DNA of 39,401 nt from Negativibacillus sp. (GCA_020024325.1 JAHHTY010000012.1:1-39401); one strand, 5' to 3'. Positions 1-8,091 are shown, counted from the stretch's first letter. Program-made: numbers and translations. The notes: generated by a model not told the origin, from the sequence alone.

Positions 1-201
1 AACGGTGCTGTTAACAGAAACAACGGTTCCACCCTGAACGGTTCTGCTGACAGAAACAATGGTTCCACCTTGAGCGGTGCTGTTGACAGAGCAAACGGTT
101 CCAACTTGAACGGCTCTGCTGACAGAAACAATGGTACCAGCCTGCATGGTTCTACTGACAGAAACAACGGTTCTAACTTGAACGGTTCTGCTGATAGAAA
201 T
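1..201 (+). repeat. 36-bp tandem repeat, about 5.5 copies
   Basis: The DNA repeats with a 36-bp period (12 codons). Each unit contains the half-motifs AACGGTTCT and GCTGACAGAAACAA with scattered substitutions. The array continues past the left edge, so its total length is unknown. Confidence 0.85.
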
Positions 202-216
202 AACAGCTGCAGATAA
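1..216 (+). CDS. C-terminal end of a 12-residue tandem-repeat protein (5' end outside window)
   Basis: Frame 1 is open from the window edge to a TAA at 214-216, giving 71 residues made almost entirely of a 12-residue unit of the form NNGSxLNGSADR. Five full copies and two partial ones are visible, ending NNSCR. The copies differ mainly at third codon positions (AAC/AAT, GGT/GGC, TCC/TCT), as expected for a translated repeat, and a plus-strand terminator follows 25 bases after the stop, which supports this strand. The composition (Asn, Gly, Ser, Asp, Arg) is low-complexity and hydrophilic. The start, any signal peptide and any catalytic domain lie outside the window, so no function can be assigned. 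A surface or repeat-tail protein is possible but is inference only. Confidence 0.7.
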   Translation, partial: NGAVNRNNGSTLNGSADRNNGSTLSGAVDRANGSNLNGSADRNNGTSLHGSTDRNNGSNLNGSADRNNSCR

Positions 217-240
217 TTTCTGTAAATTTTAGTTTAATAA

Positions 241-272
241 AAAAAGCTCCCGATGATTCGGGAGCTTTTTTC
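241..272 (+). terminator. Rho-independent terminator of the repeat protein
   Basis: A 13-bp perfect stem (arms 241-253 and 258-270, loop TGAT) is followed by T residues. The A-run at its 5' side would also let it work on the minus strand, where the kinase-like gene ends at 329. Confidence 0.9.
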
Positions 273-328
273 GGTTTTGTGGCAATAACAAAGCCGGGTT
301 TTAGTTTTGTGATATTAAATCGTCAAGT

Positions 329-1501
329 TTAAATTGCAACCCAGTCGCAGACATCAGAAAGATAAATATACATCGGAGAATATGAATTAGAAATATAGTC
401 GATTGGATTATCACAGAATATAATCTCATCAAGATAATTGTCGTTGAGATGTCGGGAAAGAGTAAAGGTGACTTGTGTATGGTGGTCACCGGAAATAGCA
501 GAAATTTCCCCTTGATGATGACGAACAATCATTTGACAAAGGGTTAACCCCAAACCAAGGTGAGAAAATTGCAGGTCATGCCTTCCGCTGGTAAAATATG
601 GTTCAAAAACATAAGGAAGAATCTCAGGTGAGATTCCAATACCATTGTCTGATACAGTAAAACGAACAGAGTGTTTACTGATGGTAACAGCAATATGAAT
701 TGTTTTTTCATTCTGGTTTTCTTCAAAAAAAGCCATACTATTTGAAATTAAGCTGGTTATTACAATTATAAATTTATCAGAATCCAGATTCAGATTGATA
801 GATTGTTCCGGTAAAGTATAGGTTAATTTCACTCCGGACCGACGAACGACCATCTGCAAATGTTTAAGCAAATCTGATAGATACAGATTTAAAGAAATAA
901 GCTTCAGATTTAACTTAGCAAGTCCATTTGAGTAGGTTGTATATTCTGACAGGCTGTTGCAGGATTTTAACATATGGTAGCAACTGTGGTTTAGTTGCTG
1001 AATCAGCGCTTCACAAGAAGAAACATCGTCCAACTCCAGCCGTCGTGCCATGGTAGATAAGCCGGAAAAAATAGAATTAAGAGGATCACGGAGAGTTGTG
1101 TTAAAATTTTGCAGCATCTCTTGAGCACGATTTGCATTGCTGGGGAACAACTCTTGGGATGTGACGGAAAAGTGAACAGTAGCGCCGATAAAAATATTTT
1201 CGGAATCATATAAAGGAGAAAGCGTAATGGTGGTTTGAACCATTGGCAAGCGAGAAGGAAAAGATGAGGATGTGTTTTGTTCCTGAAGAGAAAAAATAAT
1301 ATCAGAAACATCATATCCATGAAGCAAAGAAATCAAACTGTTTCTGCCGCACAAAAAAGGATAGTATTTTTTTAAATAACTGTTTTCCCAAAATTGACAA
1401 AGCTCCTTATCACAAAAAGCAATGGGCAAAGGAAGGTGATTGGATGCTTCCATCAGAGGCTGAAAATATTTTTCTTTTAATGATTCAAAATCCTGCTCCA
1501 T
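329..1501 (-). CDS. PAS/histidine-kinase-like protein with Thr at the phosphoacceptor position
   Basis: A soluble protein of 390 residues with no membrane segment. Residues about 20-115 look like a PAS-type sensor domain (it ends with a PLYDSENIFIGATVHFSV strand). Residues 125-190 align with a HisKA dimerisation helix, and 235-350 form a HATPase_c domain with an N-box (SLISNS, 250-255), G1 box DNGIGIS (285-291), F-box VFEPYF and G2 box HLGLGL. In the H-box the usual SHELRTPLN reads NTTLRDPLN, so residue 135 is Thr where the phosphorylated His should be. The ATP site looks intact, so it may bind or hydrolyse ATP without the usual autophosphorylation, or act as a scaffold. The start was chosen because AGAGGTG precedes ATG 1501; the longer open frame to 1669 has no ribosome site. 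No response regulator is adjacent. Confidence 0.8.
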   Translation of the reverse strand: MEQDFESLKEKYFQPLMEASNHLPLPIAFCDKELCQFWENSYLKKYYPFLCGRNSLISLLHGYDVSDIIFSLQEQNTSSSFPSRLPMVQTTITLSPLYDSENIFIGATVHFSVTSQELFPSNANRAQEMLQNFNTTLRDPLNSIFSGLSTMARRLELDDVSSCEALIQQLNHSCYHMLKSCNSLSEYTTYSNGLAKLNLKLISLNLYLSDLLKHLQMVVRRSGVKLTYTLPEQSINLNLDSDKFIIVITSLISNSMAFFEENQNEKTIHIAVTISKHSVRFTVSDNGIGISPEILPYVFEPYFTSGRHDLQFSHLGLGLTLCQMIVRHHQGEISAISGDHHTQVTFTLSRHLNDNYLDEIIFCDNPIDYISNSYSPMYIYLSDVCDWVAI

Positions 1502-1569
1502 AATGCACCTCTTTCTCATATCGCTATATTGGTTATAAATATATAATAATCTACAATTAGTATTATTTC

Positions 1570-1599
1570 GACATAAAGTGACATAAAACGACACATAAT
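1570..1599 (-). promoter_or_regulatory. Three 10-bp direct repeats upstream of the kinase-like gene
   Basis: On the plus strand GACATAAAGT, GACATAAAAC and GACACATAAT lie head to tail with an exact 10-bp period (TTTATGTC repeats in the sense of the minus-strand gene), about 70-100 bp before its start. Helically phased direct repeats are typical of winged-helix (OmpR/PhoB family) response-regulator sites. A weak -10 (GATTAT, 1552-1547) would lie 17 bp downstream of the proximal repeat. The rest of the 1502-1894 intergenic region is AT-rich and holds only this and the gap promoter. Confidence 0.4.
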
Positions 1600-1832
1600 A
1601 TTCATAGTATAACGAATAACTCACAAAAATGCAAATTTTCAATGTGATATAGCTTAACAGAATAGTCATTTCACCATTCTAATATATAAATAATATTAGA
1701 AAGTTATAAGGTGAAAAGTTAAAAAGAAGGATAAAACACAGGTAAGCTGGGCGCTTTCTGTATAAAATGACAAGAGTATTTTGAGTAAATGGTGCGAAAA
1801 TCGTAAATATAGTTAAAAATATAACAAGGGGA

Positions 1833-1861
1833 TTGTATATTTAATAAAAATAGAGTAATAT
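1833..1861 (+). promoter_or_regulatory. Candidate gap promoter
   Basis: TTGTAT (1833-1838) and TAATAT (1856-1861) are separated by 17 bp and lie close before the AGGAGG site at 1880. A second pair, TTGAGT (1781-1786) and TAAATA (1804-1809), also has 17-bp spacing. Both are imperfect and I cannot choose between them. Confidence 0.35.
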
Positions 1862-1894
1862 ATAGTTACACAATATTTTAGGAGGTTGATTCTC

Positions 1895-2914
1895 ATGGCA
1901 ATTAAAATTGGTATCAATGGTTTTGGACGTATTGGCAGATTGGTTTTCCGTGCAGCAATGGCTCAGCCGGAAGTTTTTGAAGTAGTAGGAATTAATGACC
2001 CATTCATCGGTTTGGACTACATGGTTTATATGACCAAATATGATTCCATGCACGGTCAATTCAAAGGTACCTTGGAAGTTAAAGACGGAAAATTCGTTGT
2101 TAACGGCCATGCTATCAACGTATATGACTGCAAAGATCCAAGCGAAATTCCATGGGCAGATTGTGGCGCTGAATATGTTGTAGAATCTACCGGCGTATTC
2201 ACCACAACCGAAAAAGCATCTGCACACATCAAAGCCGGTGCAAAGAAAGTTGTTATTTCTGCTCCTGCAAAAGATAAAGAAACTCCAACCTTTGTTGTTG
2301 GCGTAAACCATGAAAAATATACAAAAGATATGATGGTTGTTTCCAATGCATCCTGCACAACCAACTGTCTGGCTCCACTGGTAAAAGTTATCAACGATAA
2401 TTTTGGTGTTGTAGAAGGTCTGATGAGCACTGTACACGCAACCACAGCTACCCAGAAAACCGTAGATGGTCCTTCTAACAAAGACTGGAGAGGTGGACGT
2501 GCTGCTGCCGGCAACATCATCCCTTCCTCTACAGGTGCTGCAAAAGCTTGTGCTCTGGTTATCCCAGAAGTACAGGGAAAACTGACCGGTATGTCTTTCC
2601 GTGTTCCAACACTGGATGTATCTGTTGTTGACCTGACTGTTAAGCTTGCAAAACCAACTACCTACGAAGAAATCTGTGCAAAAGTAAAAGAAGCTTCCGA
2701 AACTTCTATGAAGGGTATTCTGGGTTACACCGAAGACATGGTTGTATCTTCTGACTTCCTGGGCGATCCAAGAACATCTATCTTTGACGCAAAAGCAGGT
2801 ATCATGCTCAACGATACTTTTGTAAAACTCGTTTCCTGGTACGATAACGAGTGGGGTTACTCCAACAAAGTTCTCGAGCTCATCAAACATATGTCTGCTG
2901 TTGATGCTCAGTAA
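1895..2914 (+). CDS. gap: Glyceraldehyde-3-phosphate dehydrogenase (type I)
   Basis: A 339-residue enzyme, the normal length for phosphorylating GAPDH (glyceraldehyde-3-phosphate + NAD+ + Pi to 1,3-bisphosphoglycerate), acting in cytosolic glycolysis and gluconeogenesis. It opens with the NAD-binding NGFGRIGR loop (8-15). Asp35 in VGINDP points to NAD rather than NADP. The catalytic cysteine is Cys154 in SNASCTTNC. The C-terminal SWYDNEWGYSNKV motif is intact. The start is ATG 1895, 8 bp after a strong AGGAGG at 1880-1885; an in-frame TTG at 1886 overlaps that ribosome site and is not credible. The gene stands alone between its own promoter region and a strong terminator, as is usual for a highly expressed gap. 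Codon use is regular; a long open frame on the opposite strand is a by-product. Confidence 0.97.
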   Translation: MAIKIGINGFGRIGRLVFRAAMAQPEVFEVVGINDPFIGLDYMVYMTKYDSMHGQFKGTLEVKDGKFVVNGHAINVYDCKDPSEIPWADCGAEYVVESTGVFTTTEKASAHIKAGAKKVVISAPAKDKETPTFVVGVNHEKYTKDMMVVSNASCTTNCLAPLVKVINDNFGVVEGLMSTVHATTATQKTVDGPSNKDWRGGRAAAGNIIPSSTGAAKACALVIPEVQGKLTGMSFRVPTLDVSVVDLTVKLAKPTTYEEICAKVKEASETSMKGILGYTEDMVVSSDFLGDPRTSIFDAKAGIMLNDTFVKLVSWYDNEWGYSNKVLELIKHMSAVDAQ

Positions 2915-2940
2915 TTTTTGCTTATTTAATTTGAACTATA

Positions 2941-2971
2941 AAAGAGCAGCTTTTTATAAGCTGCTCTTTTT
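2941..2971 (+). terminator. gap terminator
   Basis: A 12-bp stem (AAAGAGCAGCTT 2941-2952 with 2958-2969, loop TTTAT) followed by T residues, 26 bases after the gap stop codon. Confidence 0.92.
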
Positions 2972-2982
2972 GCATTTTACAG

Positions 2983-3011
2983 TTGCAAAATAATTCTTTT
3001 TATTATAAAAT
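2983..3011 (+). promoter_or_regulatory. Candidate promoter of an intergenic transcript
   Basis: TTGCAA (2983-2988), 17-bp spacer, TAAAAT (3006-3011). It lies after the gap terminator and before an otherwise unexplained terminator at 3208-3243. No coding frame with a ribosome site lies between. Confidence 0.4.
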
Positions 3012-3017
3012 AGCCTC

Positions 3018-3244
3018 TATCTCATCTACTATTGATGCTTTTATAATGTTTAGAATATAGAAAAATAATAATAGATACACTAAAATATCCCGCTTGCTTT
3101 TCTAAATGAAAAGAAACAGCGAAAGAAAGCGAGTAAAGAATGAGGTAAATGTACATTAAGGAAAAGTAAAAATTTTTAGCAAATGCGTTTATATAAGAAA
3201 AATATTAAAAAAAGACCGAAGTGATCTCGCTTCGGTCTTTTTTT
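3018..3244 (+). ncRNA. Candidate small RNA of about 225 nt
   Basis: Bounded by the candidate promoter at 2983-3011 and by a strong intrinsic terminator at 3208-3243 that belongs to no visible gene. Internal structure includes the hairpin CTTTTC/GAAAAG (3097-3102 with 3108-3113), flanked by partly complementary GCTTGC-type and AAAGCGAG-type sequence. The frames inside are very short (for example 17 codons from 3107) and lack ribosome sites. It resembles no RNA family that I recognise. This is inference from the promoter and terminator; expression is unproven. Confidence 0.35.
3208..3244 (+). terminator. Intrinsic terminator without an assigned gene
   Basis: A 14-bp stem (arms 3208-3221 and 3230-3243, core AAGACCGAAG) with loop TGATCTCG, ending in a T-run. 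It is symmetrical (A-run before, T-run after) and so could work on both strands. The 3250-3517 stretch after it is AT-rich; an extended -10 (TGATATAAT, 3312-3320) and a TATAAT (3473-3478) there could be extra promoters for glgB. Confidence 0.85.
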
Positions 3245-3517
3245 CCGAATTTTAAACAAAATTTTTCAAAACAACTCAGCCTGTTTTCGATAAATTTATG
3301 AAAAGTCTTTATGATATAATCAACTGCGGAACAAAGTTGTGTGAAAAAAGAATGACTGATCTTTCTTTGTCGTGTTTTTGACCAAAAAACACAAGTAAAA
3401 TTGCATGGAATGTAAAAAAAATTTTACGCTTCCAATTAGAAAAGAAATACTTTGTTAATATACAACAAAGATTATAATAAGTAAAATTATTATTTTATAG
3501 TTTTATACAAGAAATGC

Positions 3518-3546
3518 TTGAAAAAACCGATGTTTTCTGTTATGAT
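3518..3546 (+). promoter_or_regulatory. glgB promoter
   Basis: TTGAAA (3518-3523), exactly 17 bp, TATGAT (3541-3546): a near-consensus sigma-A promoter. It predicts transcription from about 3553, a 22-base leader, and the GAGGGGG ribosome site at 3559-3565. It rules out a longer glgB reading frame, because the TTG of that frame is part of the -35 box. Confidence 0.7.
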
Positions 3547-3574
3547 AAAGCTGAAAGCGAGGGGGTATAAAAGT

Positions 3575-5701
3575 ATGTATAAAGCAAACAAAAAAGACGA
3601 AGTACCAATTTATCTGTTCCATCAGGGAACAAACTATAAAGCGTACGAGTTTATGGGTTCCCACTCGGCAAAGAGAAAAGGGGTTTCCGGTGCAATATTT
3701 CGCGTTTGGGCACCGCACGCACTCAGTGTTTCTATTGTAGGAGATTTTAATGAGTGGGATAGAAACGAGAACCCAATGGAAAAAATCAGTGATAATGGAA
3801 TTTGGGAAGGCTTTGTTCCGGCAATCAAACAGTATGATTTATATAAATACAGCATTGAAACACCGCAGAATGAGATTATTCTGAAAAGCGACCCATATGC
3901 CTTTCATATGCAGACTCGTCCTGAATCTGCATCTCGGTTTTATGATTTGGGAAAATATAACTGGAAAGATCAGGCATGGATGGATAAACGTCTGATGCAA
4001 AATCACATCAGTGAGCCGATTAACATTTATGAAGTTAATATCGGTTCATGGCGGCAGTATGAGGATGGGCAATTCTTTGATTACCGCAAATTTGCAGATG
4101 AACTGGTAGTTTATGTAAAAGATATGGGATATACCCATGTTGAATTGATGCCGGTTACAGAATATCCCTACGACCCATCATGGGGATACCAGGTAACAGG
4201 ATATTTTGCACCAACTTCCCGTTATGGTACACCAAAAGATTTTATGTATCTAATCAATAAGTGCCATGAAAACAATATTGGTGTTATCATGGACTGGGTT
4301 CCTGCACATTTTCCAAAAGATGAACAGGGACTGTATGAATTTGACGGAACACAGTGCTATGAGTATCAAGATCCGCAAAAACGTGAACATCCACATTGGG
4401 GAACTCGCATTTTTGATTTCGGACGCCCGGAGGTCCAGAGCTTCTTGATTTCCAGTGCAATGTTCTGGATAGAAAAATTTCATGTTGACGGCTTGCGTGT
4501 AGATGCGGTAGCATCAATGCTTTATCTTGATTATGGCAGAGAAGCGTGGGAGTGGACACCGAATGCACATGGTGGAAACGAAAACTTGGAAGCAGTGGAG
4601 TTCCTGAAAAAATTAAATTCCAGCGTTTTGGGCGAGCACTCTGATGTGCTGATGATTGCAGAAGAATCTTCGGCATGGCCTCTGGTTACAAAACCACCAT
4701 ATGCCGGAGGACTGGGATTCAATTTTAAATGGAATATGGGATGGATGAACGACCTGCTCAGCTATGTTTCTCTTGATCCGATTTATCGTGCTTATAATCA
4801 TGATAAACTCACCTTTAGCATGATGTATGCTTTTTCGGAAAATTATGTTCTTCCTCTTTCACACGATGAGGTAGTACACGGAAAGTGTTCACTTATCAAT
4901 AAGATGCCGGGAGAGTATAGCCAGAAATTTGCCGGAATGAGAACCATGATGGGTTATATGATGGCACATCCGGGAAAGAAACTTCTGTTTATGGGTCAGG
5001 AGTTTGGACAGTTTATCGAGTGGAATTTTGAGAAAGAGCTGGATTGGCAGCTGCTTTCTTATGAAAGCCATCGTAAGTTACAGAGCTTTATCCGTGATCT
5101 CAACCATTTCTATGCTGAAAATTCACCGATGTGGGAAATTGATGATAGCTGGGACGGTTTCCAGTGGTTGGTTCACGATGATAACACTCAAAATATCATT
5201 GTTTTCCGCAGAACCAATGATGACGGAGATGATGTGATTGCTATCTGCAACTTCGCACCGGTAGAGAGAGATAACTACCGATTTGGTATTCCGGAAGAAA
5301 AAAATTATGAAATTGTTCTTAATTCCGATGATATCCGTTATGGAGGCAGCGGAATTAAGGAGAAGGAAATTGTCCTTTCAGAAAAAATTGCAATGCATGG
5401 TAAAGCAAACTCTATTGCTGTGGATATTCCTCCGATGTCGGTGATGTATCTGAAACCTTCAAAAATTCAACCTGAACAAAATCAAGAGGATTTGATTATT
5501 GATTTGGAAACATCACACGAAGCAGAACCGGAGGTACAGGAAAAGCCAAAGCGTACTCGTAAAAAAGCGCAGGACACCGCACCAACAGAAGAAAAACCAA
5601 AACGCACCCGTAAAAAGGCTGCACAACCGGCAAAAACTGAAGCCGAATCACAAGAAAAACCAAAAAAACGCACTCGCAAAAAAGCAACAGAAGAGGCATA
5701 A
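3575..5701 (+). CDS. glgB: 1,4-alpha-glucan branching enzyme with cationic repeat tail
   Basis: GlgB cuts an alpha-1,4 glucan chain and re-attaches it as an alpha-1,6 branch. The CBM48-like N-terminal domain (about 35-115) contains FRVWAPHALSVSIVGDFNEW. The GH13 barrel shows the four conserved regions: DWVPAHFP (240-247), GLRVDAV (306-312, nucleophile Asp310), IAEES (361-365, acid Glu363) and LPLSHDEVVHGK (426-437, Asp431). A beta-sandwich ends near residue 628. The remaining 80 residues are unusual: an acidic linker followed by three copies of EKPK(K)RTRKKA near 656-665, 673-682 and 694-704. Typical GlgB ends without this tail. Start ATG 3575 follows GAGGGGG. It is the first gene of the glg operon. 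Confidence 0.95.
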   Translation: MYKANKKDEVPIYLFHQGTNYKAYEFMGSHSAKRKGVSGAIFRVWAPHALSVSIVGDFNEWDRNENPMEKISDNGIWEGFVPAIKQYDLYKYSIETPQNEIILKSDPYAFHMQTRPESASRFYDLGKYNWKDQAWMDKRLMQNHISEPINIYEVNIGSWRQYEDGQFFDYRKFADELVVYVKDMGYTHVELMPVTEYPYDPSWGYQVTGYFAPTSRYGTPKDFMYLINKCHENNIGVIMDWVPAHFPKDEQGLYEFDGTQCYEYQDPQKREHPHWGTRIFDFGRPEVQSFLISSAMFWIEKFHVDGLRVDAVASMLYLDYGREAWEWTPNAHGGNENLEAVEFLKKLNSSVLGEHSDVLMIAEESSAWPLVTKPPYAGGLGFNFKWNMGWMNDLLSYVSLDPIYRAYNHDKLTFSMMYAFSENYVLPLSHDEVVHGKCSLINKMPGEYSQKFAGMRTMMGYMMAHPGKKLLFMGQEFGQFIEWNFEKELDWQLLSYESHRKLQSFIRDLNHFYAENSPMWEIDDSWDGFQWLVHDDNTQNIIVFRRTNDDGDDVIAICNFAPVERDNYRFGIPEEKNYEIVLNSDDIRYGGSGIKEKEIVLSEKIAMHGKANSIAVDIPPMSVMYLKPSKIQPEQNQEDLIIDLETSHEAEPEVQEKPKRTRKKAQDTAPTEEKPKRTRKKAAQPAKTEAESQEKPKKRTRKKATEEA

Positions 5702-5762
5702 TATAACAAAATAAAGTTGCTCACAATTTGCGGAGGATTTGATAGACAGAGGGGGATAAAAC

Positions 5763-6986
5763 ATGATTTTAAAGAAGGAATGGATTGCAATGCTTCTGGC
5801 AGGTGGACAAGGCAGCCGTTTGTATGCCTTGACCAGGGATATTGCAAAACCGGCAGTACCGTTTGGAGGAAAATATCGCATCATTGATTTTCCTCTTTCC
5901 AACTGCGTAAATTCAGGAATTGATACTGTCGGTGTTTTGACACAGTATCAGCCACTCGAATTAAATGAGTATCTGGGAAAAGGTCAGCCATGGGATTTGG
6001 ACCGCATCAATGGTGGTCTTTATACTCTTCCACCTTACCAAAAAAGTTCCAATTCAGATTGGTACACCGGAACGGCAAATGCCATTTATCAAAATATAAA
6101 CTTTATTGATCGCTATGACCCTGAATATGTAGTGATTCTTTCCGGAGACCATATCTATAAGATGGACTATTCAAAGATGCTGGATTTCCACAAACAGAAA
6201 GATGCAGACTGCACCATTGCTGTTATGGAGGTTCCATGGGAAGAAGCACCAAGATTTGGTATTATGGCGTGCGATGAAGACAAGAGAATCTATGAATTTG
6301 CCGAAAAACCAAAGCAGCCAAAGAGCAACCTTGCTTCGATGGGAATTTACATATTTTCATGGTCTAAGCTCAAGAAATATCTGGAACAGGATGAAGCAGA
6401 CCCGCAGTCTGAGAACGACTTTGGTAAAAACGTTATTCCTGCAATGCTTGATAACGGAGAAAGAATGTATGCATATGCTTTCCAAGGATATTGGAAAGAT
6501 GTGGGAACTATCGATTCTTTATGGGAAGCAAATATGGATTTGCTCAATCCAAATGTACCGCTGGATTTATACGATGATAATTGGAAAATTTATGCAAAGA
6601 ATCCTGTAATGCCGCCACAATATGTTGCTGAAAATGCAAAAATTCAAAACGCAATGATCAGTGAAGGATGTACTGTGGAAGGTGACGTTGATTTTTCAGT
6701 ACTTTTCCCGGGAGCAGTGGTAGAAGAAGGTGCTGTTGTGCATGACAGCATTGTGATGCCGGGTTCTGTTATCAAATCCGGAGCGGTGGTGGAATATTCC
6801 ATTATTGCAGAAAATGTTACTATTGACAAAAATGCTCGGGTTGGCTGCCGTCCGGAAAATACGGAGGATAAAGACAACTGGGGAGTTACCGTAATTGCCA
6901 AAGGAATTCACATTGGCAAGGATGTTAGTGTACCGCCAAAGGCAATGATTGAACAGGATATACCGGGGGGCGAAGACAATGAGTAA
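5763..6986 (+). CDS. glgC: Glucose-1-phosphate adenylyltransferase, catalytic subunit
   Basis: Makes ADP-glucose from ATP and glucose-1-phosphate, the committed step of bacterial glycogen synthesis. The 407-residue protein has the nucleotide-binding LLAGGQGSRLYALT (11-24), the activator/substrate region KPAVPFGGKYRIIDFPLSNC (29-48) and the catalytic SGDHIYKMDY (Asp129), followed by a C-terminal left-handed beta-helix of hexapeptide-type repeats (about 290-390). Start ATG 5763 is preceded by AGAGGGGG at 5748-5755. It lies 61 bp after glgB without a terminator and overlaps glgD by 8 bp, so its translation is probably coupled to glgD. Allosteric behaviour cannot be read from sequence alone. Confidence 0.96.
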   Translation: MILKKEWIAMLLAGGQGSRLYALTRDIAKPAVPFGGKYRIIDFPLSNCVNSGIDTVGVLTQYQPLELNEYLGKGQPWDLDRINGGLYTLPPYQKSSNSDWYTGTANAIYQNINFIDRYDPEYVVILSGDHIYKMDYSKMLDFHKQKDADCTIAVMEVPWEEAPRFGIMACDEDKRIYEFAEKPKQPKSNLASMGIYIFSWSKLKKYLEQDEADPQSENDFGKNVIPAMLDNGERMYAYAFQGYWKDVGTIDSLWEANMDLLNPNVPLDLYDDNWKIYAKNPVMPPQYVAENAKIQNAMISEGCTVEGDVDFSVLFPGAVVEEGAVVHDSIVMPGSVIKSGAVVEYSIIAENVTIDKNARVGCRPENTEDKDNWGVTVIAKGIHIGKDVSVPPKAMIEQDIPGGEDNE

Positions 6987-8091
6987 AATACTGGGAATTG
7001 TTTTTTCCAATATGCATGACATAAGAATGGGCAAAATTACAGAACACCGCACAATGGCATCTGTACCATTTGGCGGTAGATATCGTCTGATCGATTTTGT
7101 GCTTTCTAATTTAATCAATTCTGGAGTTCAGGATGTCGGAGTGATTGCAAAAAGCAACTTCCAATCTTTGATGGATCATCTTGGAACGGGAAAAGAGTGG
7201 GATCTCTCCCGTAAAAAAGGTGGTTTAACAATTCTGCCTCCATATGCAACCCATGAAGCTGTTTTTTACCGCGGAAGATTAGAAGCATTGGGCAATGCTT
7301 TATCTTATATTCGTGCTTCTAAAGCAGAATTGGTAGTGATGACCGACTGTGATAATATTGCTTCTATCGATTATGCAGAGGTAATTCGTTATCATAAGGA
7401 GCGCAAGGCGGACGTAACAGTTGTATATAAAAATAAACCGATTACCGATTCGATTCATTATGATGTCACAACTATCAGTATGGACGAAGATAACAGAGTG
7501 AATGCAGCTTATGTAAATCCGGAATCGGATCAGGGAAATGTACTTCTGAATATGACCATTATTGATAAAAAGCTGCTGGAACGCATTATCAGTGATGCTG
7601 CAAGTGCAAACTTTTACAGCTTCACAAACGGTGTGCTGCAAAGAGGAAATCAGCGCTTAAAGATTTACGGATATGAGTTTAACGGTTATGTAGCAGACCT
7701 TAAATCACTGCAATCTTACTATGATTGCAGCATGGAACTATTGGACCCTAAAGTTAGAACAGAATTGTTCCCAAGAGAACGCCCGGTATACACAAAAGTT
7801 CGCGATGAAGTTCCTGTTCGCTATGGAATTAACGCTCACACCAAAAATTCGATGATAGCAGATGGCTGTATTATCGAAGGAAGCGTTGAAAATAGTATTA
7901 TTTTCCGTGGAGTTAAGGTTGGCAGAGGTGCTGTTGTTAAAAATTCTATTTTGATGCAGGGTACATGGGTTGGAGAAAACAGCCGTCTGGACGGTGTTGT
8001 AACCGATAAAAATGTTATGATACGAGATGCTAAAACATTGATGGGCTGCAAAGAATATCCATTCTTTATAGAAAAAGGAACCATTGTATAA
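6979..8091 (+). CDS. glgD: ADP-glucose pyrophosphorylase regulatory-type subunit GlgD
   Basis: A 370-residue paralogue of GlgC. The N-terminal nucleotide loop GGQGSRL is replaced by FSNMHDIRMGKITEHR, and the catalytic SGDHIYKMDY region reads TDCDNIASIDY, so it is unlikely to be catalytic. The fold is otherwise kept (PFGGRYRLIDFVLSN and the C-terminal beta-helix). GlgD partners GlgC in Firmicutes; in Bacillus/Geobacillus-type enzymes the GlgCD heterotetramer is more active than GlgC alone. ATG 6979 lies inside the last codons of glgC (ATGAGTAA, 8-bp overlap), with a GGGGGG upstream, which argues for coupling and stoichiometric production. The longer frame from 6949 has no ribosome site. Confidence 0.93.
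   Translation: MSKILGIVFSNMHDIRMGKITEHRTMASVPFGGRYRLIDFVLSNLINSGVQDVGVIAKSNFQSLMDHLGTGKEWDLSRKKGGLTILPPYATHEAVFYRGRLEALGNALSYIRASKAELVVMTDCDNIASIDYAEVIRYHKERKADVTVVYKNKPITDSIHYDVTTISMDEDNRVNAAYVNPESDQGNVLLNMTIIDKKLLERIISDAASANFYSFTNGVLQRGNQRLKIYGYEFNGYVADLKSLQSYYDCSMELLDPKVRTELFPRERPVYTKVRDEVPVRYGINAHTKNSMIADGCIIEGSVENSIIFRGVKVGRGAVVKNSILMQGTWVGENSRLDGVVTDKNVMIRDAKTLMGCKEYPFFIEKGTIV

Noticed and set aside
491..512. CCGGAAAT...AAATTTCCCC in the kinase-like gene
   Set aside because: Coding sequence with a different arrangement and spacing from the palindrome; probably chance.
301..528. Minus-strand frame at the 3' end of the kinase-like gene
   Set aside because: It lies within the coding sequence of the kinase-like gene in another frame and has no ribosome site.
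1841..2890. 349-residue open frame antisense to gap
   Set aside because: It is the mirror of a highly codon-biased gap gene, has an unlikely composition (many Cys, Phe, Tyr, Asn) and matches no family. gap itself is certain.
3107..3160. 17-codon ORF inside the candidate small RNA
   Set aside because: No ribosome site and very basic, random-looking sequence.
3688..3705. TTTCCGGTGCAATATT in glgB resembling the intergenic palindrome
   Set aside because: It is coding sequence (a conserved GVSGAIF strand) and lacks the symmetric core.
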